A program made the position numbers and the translations under genes. Shown one piece after another: positions 49,601 to 61,600 of a DNA stretch of 64,000 nucleotides. The stretch is from Trichoplusia ni (Eukaryota; Arthropoda; Insecta; Lepidoptera; Noctuidae): the NCBI RefSeq assembly GCF_003590095.1, contig NC_039490.1, forward strand, positions 3,861,834-3,925,833. The letters run 5' to 3'. Within the stretch, counting starts at the first letter, position 1. The number at the start of each line of letters is the position of its first letter. The notes beneath the pieces were generated by a model. It searched no databases and was not told where the DNA came from. It saw nothing but the letters and a program-made list of their open reading frames with translations.

Positions 49601-52600
49601 CAATCTCTGTGACTCAAAACTAGACTAAGCAGGTATCGTCACACCAAGGTATAGAATACGACTTTACAGTAAAAACAATTAACAATGGATGTCGTTTGAG
49701 AAAAATACAACGTAACAACGATTTGGTAGTTTATAAATAAACTATTAAATCAAGCATGAACAAAAGTATTTTGAAACTAAAAGCTTGGTCAGTTTGCTGA
49801 CGTATTAAGATTTCAGAGGGCCTAGACAATGTTCCATCGTATTATAATAGAAAATGTCAAATGTATGAGAATGACATTTTGACAAGTGACGTGACTTTGA
49901 CTTGTCAGTTCAATACATTTTATTGGAGAAATGTGACTTGTCTACAGGCCTAGGTCAGTCTGTGCTATATACACAAATTAAACATAAATATTTTATGTAT
50001 ATGGCAACATTTTTTTTTATTTTTTTGTAATAGCAACATTGAAGTAGTGGCAGTTTAGTAAGGCATGCCAAGTATACTAGTTTATTAACTAACTTAATAC
50101 AATAATTGGTTTGAAATGGCATGAGTATTAGAATAGCTTTTTTGTGAGCATGGATATCATTATTATGTAGATGTTTTTTAAATATGAGAACAATACTTTT
50201 TAGATGATTTTTTTCTATACTAAGTAATATTCTATTTAAGATTTGTTATTGATTGTAAAATCCGAAGAATATCCATTCTTATTTAATATTCCTATCATGG
50301 ATTTTTTGCCGGTTCTTCTCTACATAAATGTCATTATGGGACCGCGCAACTAGAGTCATTTATTTAATTTAACGTTTCGATAGTGCCTGAAAATGGCTCA
50401 TTGTAAATACAAAATCTTTAATTCTGATTATAACTACCAAAAATATAGTAAAATACTGAAAAAAACATAAAAAATATGTTATCTTATTTTTATCATAATC
50501 AATAACTTTTATATGCAGTATAATCCATTATATAATAATATATAGGTGGCGCAAAGACAACAGAGTCAGCAGAGAGCGCCGGCGACACCCACAAGTGTCG
50601 TGGTTCAGAATACTCAGGTAATACAAACAGTAAGTCAACATCTTTTGCAATGTAATTTGTACTTTATGTTGTTAGTTATACAGTGCAGTTCACCTTTTCG
50701 CAACGACTAATTATGAGGTATTCTTTTTTCTTTTGTCTCGCAATCGCGAATTGAACCAAGTGAATGGAACTTACGTGTCACGTTACTTTTACGTATATTA
50801 CGTTAATTTTTCTTACCCGTTATGTAACAAACTTCCCCTAAACTTGGAATTTATTTTTTTCCCCCACTTCGTGTCATCCCACTCAGGCACACCCATTTCT
50901 AATCCTGATATCTTGTTTGTTGTTAAACATTGCTGGCAAAAAATATATCACTGTTGAAAGCAAAGCAACGCAGCTTCGTAATGTATTGCGACTAGAACAA
51001 TATAATATGTATTTAGCATCCTGAAATAATATGTCTTGTGTCAAATGAAAAACATAAGAGTATTGATATATTTTAAACTACGCAGGTAATGGATGTGGAT
51101 CCCGAAGCTTTGATCAAATGTACAACGATAACTCCCGGTGGTGTTGCCAGTAGCACGCCTACAGAAAAGGTAGGTTATAGCAACACTTAATATTTAGTTT
51201 CAAAGTAAACTAAATATTTTTAATTTTTTTCAAGACATAGTTTATGAAAATTATATGAAATTAATTCGATTATTACTTTCAGGTTTTAATCAATCCTCAA
51301 GAGGAAGTTGGTGAGTGAATAATTAATTATTATAGTTTATAAATTTCTGATCTTTTTGAGAAACTTTTTAAATATTTTTTATTTTATTTTAGTACCAAAG
51401 GAAGAGCCTGTACAAATACAGATTGATGAACAACAACAACTTACTATTGTGAGTGTACTTTAAAGACCAAAATCAATTTGCAAACTATATTAAATACAAT
51501 TAATAAAGAAATCAAATAACGTGCCTTAAAAAAATATATAACTTTTACAGAAATCTGCTCAAAACAAAATGCTAGCAGATCTACTGAAGAAAAATTCCAA
51601 CCCTCCACTGCAAGTCGTTCAAATGGGCCCACAAATCAACGCCCCGACCATACAAATAACAGAAACCGGTCAAATCGTCCAAGTCAAGTCAGAATCGACC
51701 CCCGTCATACAGTTCAATGCCGACGCAGGAATAGTTACACAAGGAAACCAATACTTCCAAATAAAGAACGAACAGGGACAATTAATCCAAATTAAAAATG
51801 AGCAAGGTCAAATCATTCAGTTGAAGAGCGATCAATTGCAAGCGCCTATCCTGCAGTACAAGAATGAACAAGGTCAATTAGTGCAGGTCAAGACTGAAGG
51901 TCAGTTGCAGTTGAAAAATGAAAAGGAAGTAGCTGAGAATGTGGTTACTGATCATTCATATACGGAACCGCCAGCTAAGAAAATTAAGGTTGAGGAAAAG
52001 GTGAGGATATATTAACTTACTTCTATTTATTTAATCTAGCTTATTGGGACAGTGAAAGACCAGTGGAAGACCGCAGGGCTCACCAAGTTAGGGGTCTCGA
52101 GATTCCAAAGCATGAATTTTCCGTTGTGTGTGCGTTTTTAAAGTAAATATTACTGCTTCCTTATCGAAGAGCGATCAAGGGCATGACGTGCTTGGCCTTA
52201 GATCGTCGAATTGAAGTCCCATCGGGCTATGAGATTGAGGAAACAGAGTGCATCTGTGCTTGGTCACACACCTGTACACTATAATACATTATGCCCTATG
52301 CTGTGGGTTGGTGTCTGGTGACGCACAAGATGCAGCATTATTTGCTTAACGTTCAGACCAAACTGAAACTGTGATTGCGGAAGAGTGGAAGGTGATCTTA
52401 CCTAAATGCTTGACGAATTCTGACTGTATTTATGTTTTATATTTCATTCATATTAGGGACAGAATTTACATGAGTATATTTTTCTCTATTAGTGGTTCTA
52501 CCAGTGCTAACAGTAAATATATATGACAGAATTATAATTACAATCTTTGGCAAAATCACGTTCTCAATAATTCTCAAGACACTTATTCTATTATATTTCG

Positions 52601-55600
52601 TTTCCCTAGCCCGCACCGCCTCAGGAGAGCGTGTCGAAGACCGCGGCGAACCTGTACGCAGCGCTCGCGGCTTCCGCATTGGAAGATGAGGAAGATTTGG
52701 TAAATGTACTAACTTTTTTGCTAATTATTTACTTGTATTTCTATTAATTGTGGCTCGTTTCATATACTCGACGACCATACAACCCCTATATACGCCTAAT
52801 ATTCAGACTAATACTTAAAAACAAAAGGTGTCCGGTACCACATGGTTCAGCGGCCAAGTGCAGCCATTTAAATAAAATGCACTGCAAATTAAACCTTATC
52901 TTAGTCACATAAAGAACAAACTTCATTTCATTCATTCATTCTTCCATTCTGTTACCTAGATAATATTGCTAGGTCGTATTTGGATCCAGTGATGTTGAAG
53001 AGAATGAAGAATGTTCGAATGACGATGAAGAAAATTAAAACAATTCTGTGATCTAGCTGAGGTGGGATAAAGTTGCATTTGTTTGGACCCTTACAAGTTC
53101 AATGTTAATGCAAAAATGTTTACGGCTCACGGTTATTGGTCGGAACGAATTGAAATAGTTGAGAAGGTACCGGATAACGGGCGACCCGGTATAAGATTTT
53201 TTAAGTCTGATACATTGGCAGACGTCGGACGCTGGATATGAGGTGTATATGGGTTGTGTGGTGTAACACAATATAGTGCTAAAAAGTATATTAAATATAG
53301 TCTCTGCTCGTCTTAAATACTTTCACGTTCCAGCACTTTATAAATCGTGACGTATTTGAATTAACAGACCTAAGTAAAAAAAAAACCACAAAATATTTGT
53401 CAAAAAAATGTATAAGGCAGATTTCCAAAAAATATTGGGTAATATAATACTATGTATTTTTTCTTCTATCTCTGAATCAGAAAATGAAGTGTAAATACAG
53501 TGAAATAAGATCACGAAATGTTTTTAGGATTCTTATCTGACGGAATTGCCAAATTTTTAGTCAAATACCCTATTAAGCGAAGTAACCTCTTCATTCCATG
53601 TCTAACCATACCGGCGTACATTAGCGTCCCCACGGATTGCTGTTGGGTGCACTACGAGCTAAGGTCTTGGTACTAACATTTTTATAACAGCTGTACTCAA
53701 GTACGATACTTAGATAAGCGTTCTAATGTAACAGAAGTTAGCATATAGAACATCAGATAAGGGAAGGTTTTGATGTGCTTCGTACTTGTATAGGGCTGTT
53801 TAAAAGATTTATGTATTTTTGTATGCCGCTACATATTTTTGTTTTTGAAAGTATTACCGCTTTATTACTTAAAAGTATTGATGTATGATTAGCTAATATA
53901 ATATAATTATAATATTTCACAACTTTCACACAACGCCATCTAGTCTGCGGTATTTATTTGTATATATTTATAAATACTATAGATAAATTGTATCACTAGA
54001 GTAAGACCAAAAAAATGATATCCTGGGTGGATTATAGATGTCCAACAGGCCAGTCACACCATGCCATATTTTACATAATTCAAATTATCGTACGTTTATT
54101 TTGCTCTATTCTTCAGAGTTAAAAGCGTCACAGGTTTTCATTTTAGTTATAAGTTCACTTTAGGTAGCAGAGGAAAGTCCCCATTGAACATATCTGTATT
54201 ACTGACATTAATTGAATGCTCTAGATGCCGCCAAAGCAAGAATCAGTGGATATGATACAGCCATCTGTATTGATGACCGCTGGCAGCGATAATCCATCAG
54301 TTATCATACAAGAACCCATTCTGCAGGTAAGATTATCACTTCATACTTTGTACATACACGAATATTAGCATCAGAGGATGAAATAATAGTATACTCATGA
54401 CCGATTTTGATGATTAAGTATCGCAACTTTGTGTGTATAAGTCTCTGTGACAAATAAATATTTGTTCTTTCTTTCAAGCCACTAGCCACCTGCACAAGAC
54501 ATAATATTATAGAACACAAGCGTGTGCCCAAACACACACTTTGTTTTCTTACTGTCGTTCCAGCATTAAGCTAGAAGTCAAATGGTGTAGATCTAAGGTT
54601 CGTCGGTCACCCGTGGCCGATGCGAATAAAAAAAAACGATCGATCCTAAACTACAAAGCATGTGGATTTATTCACTTAAATACTCAACCTGAATAATTTC
54701 ATAAATCATCCCCCTACTTCGAACGCGGTCGTGTAAAAACAAGACTTTCTGTTCGTTCATGACTTGTTTTTGTTATAAGGTACAGCAGCCCACCATGTCC
54801 GTTCAACAGCCCACAATGCAAGTTCAGCAACCGACGCTTCAGGTTCAGCAACCGACATTGCAAGTACAAACACCAACATTACAGGTACAAAAATAGATTT
54901 AAAAAATCGAAACATCCACGTTTTTAAATGTCACTCTATTTAAATTTTATCAAAATCGGTCCAGCCCTTTTTATAGTTGTGAATTTCATTGTCATCGGTT
55001 TTGAAGCTACCCTGAAAATTTCAGCCTGCTAGCTTATCGGGAAGTGCCTCTAAATTGTGTTGCACAAATCCAACCGGAACGACAAGCAAACAATCATACA
55101 AGCAAGTGAGTGTATAAAAAAACGTGGGAATATAAGTTACTTATTAATTATTTTGATGTCAAATTATTAATCGACTATGACCTTCTATTATTATATGGTT
55201 GGTAAAGCGACACAGTTATGTTGCATTGTTGTTTGAATGGCCTGCTGGTCTATAGTAAGGCCAACGAGACGAGATAATGTAAACAAACTTTCAGGGGTGC
55301 ATGACATTTTTATTCGAATAAACTATTATAAAGTTCGAATTTTGACAAATATTAAGGAATAAACATGTTTACAACATGGCGGACCAAATGTTGACAACTG
55401 CCGTACTGACTGCTTTCTTCGAAACACATAACTCACGCCATATATGCGCGTACGAGTGATAAGGACAGGGATAATAATCCCTCGCTATCACAATGTAACT
55501 CAGTAACGGTCCGCTTGTTTACGTTTTTTATCTTGTCTCGTTGGCCTTAGTATAGTGGTTAGTGATGGCTAACCACTACACCAGCTGATACAGCGGAGGT

Positions 55601-58600
55601 CGGGTTCGATTTCCACCGAGGACAAATGTTTGTGTGATGAGCATGATCATTTGTTCTGTGTCAGGGTGTAATTTATTTATAAATATGTATTTAGAATTAT
55701 ACAAGTATGTTTATCAGTTGTCTAGTACTTATAATACAAGCTTTGCTTAGTTCAACTAGATGGCGTTGTGTGAAAGTTGTGGAATATTATTATTATTTTT
55801 GTTAACCATTTTTTAGTATCATACCGTGGACCCTACCTATAATGATAACTTGACAACTGCTGATAAAGTTTCAAATAAAACTTTTAATAAATATTTGCAG
55901 GTTCAACAACAGGCCTTACAAATGCAGCAACCAATGTTGCAAGTACAACCCATGGATGTACAAAACATAATCGCATCACAATCTGGGCAACTCATTCTTC
56001 AAGGTATGTTAATAAATGTCATTTTTTGCTCTGATAGAGAAGTCTGGAAGTAAAATAGGGAGGCCTTTGCCAAGCAATGGGATCTCACAAAGGCTCCATA
56101 AAATAATTGACTTGTAAACAGTTACATTTGTAATGCTGACGAATTAAAGCTTAATCAGCTCACAAGTTGTGTGCTACATTGAAAATATGTATGTATTTAT
56201 GAATATTTTGTTTACAGAAAAGACAATATCGACTCAACCCACACAGTACATGCAACAGCCAATGCAAATCATAGCAACACCAAGCAATTCTCAAGGTAAT
56301 GTCTTGTTTTACAAACTTTTATTTAGTAACACCAATCTCTTTGTCTCCAATCATATCTTGCAAGTTTAGTTTGAACCACTTCTCGGTTTCTGTTTGATCT
56401 GAAAATTTTGTAGATGTATATGTATTTTGCGTGACAATGCAAGGTTTGTGGATAAAGCTTCACAATAAAAAACTCAACTTTATCGAGTTTTTCACTCCTA
56501 TATTATCTCATGACAAGTATTTTGATACATTTCCAAAAATCAGGTCTAGACAAAACTTGTTAAAAATGAGAAGTTGAAAGTAATAATTTAATCTTATTAT
56601 TTTGTCTTTAGGTGGAATAAGCTACATCGCTCAGAATATACCGGGTAACATGATGCAGAAAACTATTATTATAGTCCAAGGTCCGACCGGTGGTGGGCCT
56701 CTCACTCTGACGGTAAGCTCTTTGACTATTTATGATCTCTTTATTTAAAAATATGATTGACGAGTTGTAGTATAAGGATGATACATCGATATGGAGATAT
56801 TGACATGGAGATATATTGGCCAATGAGTTGCCAATGTTGGCTGGAGAGGGGAGGGGGTTTTATGCAATCCTATTGGATAATATCTATGGGCCATGTTGCC
56901 TGAAAATACAATGAATTGAATTGAACTAAATTGAATTAATAGGTCTCCTTTCGGCTGCTCCATACTCTCGCTTGAACAGCTATATGTATTGAGGTTTTTG
57001 TAATGACACGAATAATATTTATTTACAATGATTTGTACTCAACTCGTATAAAACATACGTGTCAATATACACACCATTTTTCTCTGCATTTCTGCAAATG
57101 GGGATTGCCCCTTAAAAATGATGCAAATATGAGTAATGTAATGAATATAAAAAATAAGTGTTATGACAAAAAGGTGAACAACCCAGGCGGTCTGGATGAG
57201 GCGACGCTAAACAGCCTTATTACGCAGGCAACAGAGGCGATTACCCAACAGCAAATTATACAGGTTAAAATCAAATCAAGTAGCTAACACCGTTCATCTA
57301 TATCTAACTCCATACAGTTGGTCATTGTGTCCAAATATTTTATTGTGCAATTTCCTGTCAATTGACTATGAAAATGGCGGCCAGATTCTTTAAACAATTG
57401 ATGTGCGGGGAGTTTATGAAAAGAACATAAATACCTATATTGACACTTAAGTTTATTAATAAAGAAAAATATAATATATATAATAATACATAATCTTCAG
57501 AAACAGTTTCTGCAGAATGTATACTCTTTAGCTCATAACTTATATAATTTTATTCGTATTCTCACAGGAAAAAGACCGAAAGAATATAACCTGAATGCTA
57601 AGTTTTTTTTGCTAACAACCGCTGTATGGAGTAGATAGTAACTCTGTTCTAATATCCTTCGCTTGAATTCAGACTAATAGTTTTCATTCAGATAAAAGCT
57701 AAAACTTTCGTTTCTTATTTCACTAAAAGTACAATTTGTTTCACGCTTCTTGTGTCTAACATTCTCGAGGTGCAGTGGGTTTATTCTTGTTTGTAAATGG
57801 ATCTCGATATGAGTAAAATACTATTTATTATTGTTTGTAATATTTGTTAAAAATTTCTTTAAGTTACCTTAACCGATAACAGAACAGTACATATTCAAAT
57901 TCAATGAGCTACCTTTGTGCTGTAGTTAACAAAATAGACTTATCACTTATAGTTGAAACATACAATAAATTAATTCGTACAAGTCACTGAAGAATACTGG
58001 TACATTTTGAGTTTGAGGGACTAAATCAACGTTGCTTCTGAGTTTGTATTCGAAAAGTAAAAAATATAATGTTATCGTTGGTGAAGATGATTTATTATTG
58101 AATGATACGGAAAGGATTTACGGATGTTACAAGTAAACAGGTACATATAAACTGACCGGCAAACTTCGTATCGCTTAGTCGATGATACCAAAACTGGAAA
58201 AAGTATGAAAATAATATTCATACGTGGCGCTACAATAGTGGCATTATTAAGCGCCACGCCGTGTAGGTAAAACGACTTTAGTTCAATGAAAATCAATCCT
58301 AGTTCAAGATTTTACGAAACGACAATTCATATCTAGATCCTGGTCATTTAATATAAGGTTATCCATCGCACGTTATTTCATTATTTTGCGTGTTACTACG
58401 TGTATCATATCGTCCTCCATCCGCTACTAACTTTTGGGTTATCATGCTAAATGCTAAGATATTCATCATATTCACCTGAACAACTATAGTTCAGTATTGT
58501 AAAAGGATTTATCGTCGTGTGTCGTTCTCGTAAGTATTATTATTTTTCATGAGTGCAGCCGATTTTAGCTTGCCACATGAAAGGTATAATTGAAATTTTG

Positions 58601-61600
58601 ATCTTGGAAAGTCATATATTCTCAAGAATATTATCATATTGTGCATGAATTTTCGAGAGCGCTTGATAATTGATTAACTATTGGTATTACCAAAGAAAAT
58701 ACCAAAAAAGTGTTGCTAAAATTTCTCCGAAACCGATAGAATTCGATCAAAGAAAACATTTCTTGAAAGAACTATCAAGAATTGTAATACCTTTATTAAG
58801 TGCTCGATATATTATAACGTGATTCACGTCTCTACGAGATGAAAAGTCAAAGAGCTAACGACAAAATAGTTACGTTTCAAGTTACGCCAAATAAAATGGA
58901 ACTCTACGTCTTCATATATAAAGTTGGTTATCGCAGAACACGGGTGTGATACAGTCGACACAGAGGGTGTTGAGTCAGCCTGCGCTAGTGAGCACGTCTC
59001 AAGCTATCACGATGGTGAAGAATGCCCTCGCTCAGGTTCCTTGCACAAAATATGTTATAGCTTTTATATGGCTTCGTAGACTGGGCCTACTATTGTACAG
59101 TTGATAAAATTGAATTATGACCCGCTTTGACGATAAATCGATGATACCGCTAAAGAGCAATGATTTCACTCCTAGCTGCCTAAAAATTAAGCATGCATGA
59201 ATACGGGTCGCGAAACTCAGTAATCTATAGCATATTGAACTTTATTTAGATTTTAGATGGAGCAAGAATGATCATATTTCAAATGAAAACTTTTTACAAG
59301 TAACTAAAACAGTTAAAAAATCACATTGATTTTTTCAAAATTGTATTGCTATCTCTAGCCATTCTAAAATCTCTAAGAACTTAAAGAAGTCACTTCAAAA
59401 TTATGTCATATCGTTTCGATAAGAATTTCCGTGTATGTTCTTGCATAGATGACCACAGATAATTTCTACTTATTTATGCAATGTAAGTTTTCACCTATAT
59501 GTATCTTGAATGTTTTTACTTAATACACTTATGAAGTTATGAGGCATATTTCATAAGTCGTAAGTCATATACACTTGTGGGTCATAATTCTATTTTGTCA
59601 ATTGTACCACCGTTGACGCCGATTAAATCGTTCAAATATAAAGAAATGAATGATTGTATCTAAGTCTATGTTATGTGACTTCGACGTATCATTTAAATAT
59701 ATTGACCGTTTTCATCAGCGTTAGCGCACGTAGATACGCCTTTTGTCTAGACGGGCTGTCGTTAGTAGGTTGTAAATGTCGCTGTGCACGATCATTTTGA
59801 ATATGAGTAATTTATTATCTCAATCCTGACATAGAAATGTATACCTTATGTAATTGTAATAAGGTTTCTATTTCAAGGAACTGAATAGTAGACTTGTTAT
59901 ATTCAGCTGCAAGGCATGATGTATTGTGATGTAATTTGAACTTTATTTGTACGATTTAAGATTTGTTTTTGTAAGTTTATAGCGTTATAAGCGTCAACAA
60001 TGCAAGTACTTGATTTATATTATTTTATTGGTGTCAGAAAATGCAGTGTCGCCTTTTTATCTTTTATTTAATTATCCTTTGAAATATGCGCAGCTTTAAA
60101 ATCTTTTTTTACTCTATCTAGTACTTTCTGTTAGTTTTCTTTTCACGTTATAGTATGAATATAATGAAGGTTTTCAGGCATGTTCTGCTTTACATTTCTA
60201 TTTTATTTATGGTTTTTCTTTATATAATGAAGACGTTAGCTTAAGTACCAGTAGTATATAAGTATGCATTGTATATGTGTCTTAGTTATTTGTGTTTACT
60301 TTATTTTTTATTTCATACTAATCAATAATTAACTTCACAGAATGCCCCCCAAATTACTCCCAGTCAGCAACCAATTATAACCAACCAGCCGCAACCGCAT
60401 AAAGCTCAGTTGGTCAACACGCAACAGACGCAGCAAATAGTCGTCACTCAGAAGCAACCGCCCGCGCTTATCAGTACATCCAATAGCAACCAAATTGTTA
60501 GCGGCAACCCGCAGCTGATTCAAGGTAATGTTGTTTAATTTCGGTAATTAGATATGTAAGGGACGACTTTTCTTGATTTTGTGTTGGTCCATAAGTTTTT
60601 GAAATTTAGCCAAGCCTGCAATTAACTTTCTTGAGATGACTTAATTAAAAGGCGAGTTTAAACCATGTAACCATTAAATTTTAGGAAGTTTATCTTAAAA
60701 AAAAGGGTTGTTAAAGCTATATAGACTGACACTTTTAAAAGCCTTTAGTTGAACCCAAAGATTGAGATAAACTGGTATTGTTCAATCGAAATAAATAGAC
60801 TCGCAATTTCAGGCAACCAACAACTCCTCCAAGGCAACCAGCAAATAATTGCCGTGTCCAGCAACCAGTCGATTATAATGAACGCACCTATGAAAGGCAG
60901 CGTGCATCGTGTGGTCCAGCAACCACAGCGGAGTCCCGTAGTAACCAGTGTTCAGAGCAACCAGGTTTCCGTGGTCAGTGAGGCGAAGACTAGCGTTATA
61001 CAGACTACTGCGGTAAGGATATTTTTGGGAAAACAGAAATACTATTTTAGAAGTTTTCTAAATTTAGAGAAAACAGTAAATGTTGGCTTTGATGTATTTG
61101 TAGACCAGTGTCTGGATGTTTCTGTTTTTTTTTTTGATATTTCGAACTTCGTTTGACCTCATAAAATATATCTTTCTTTCCAAGAATTTAATAGTGCCCA
61201 GGTCTTGCGAAAGGAATTGAATAAATTGATATATTTTGGGTTTGTGTTATTAAATTAATTAAGTATAGGTTTTTTTAAGACAGGAGTAAAGTATCACTAC
61301 TTTTAAAATAGCAGTTCAGACCATCTTTTGTCAAAAAATATCTAATAATGATAGTGAAAACTAGTCCAAACAAATTTTTAGTCTAATACTATTTTTAACA
61401 TTCGGCAGTCGCAAAAGGCCCCGCAGCAACCAGTGATGCGACAAGTCATCACCCGACAACCAGTCATGGTGGGCAACACTAAGATCGGTGACAAAGAGCT
61501 CGTGGTCAACCAGCCTGTGCCAGAGGTAACGTGTTAAGTTGTCCTTAAAGTAATGAAAAAAATACAGAAATCCATACTAATGTTATACATATGAAAGGGT

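Noticed and set aside
52961..53040. Possible alternative terminal exon of Bap170 after 'ttacctag'
   Set aside because: In the required phase it reads ten codons to a stop with no conserved content, and the next canonical exon at 54225 joins in phase without it.
55826..56053. Extended Bap170 exon starting at an upstream ATG
   Set aside because: The frame is open by read-through of the intron; the acceptor directly before 55901 gives the phase and the heptad pattern.
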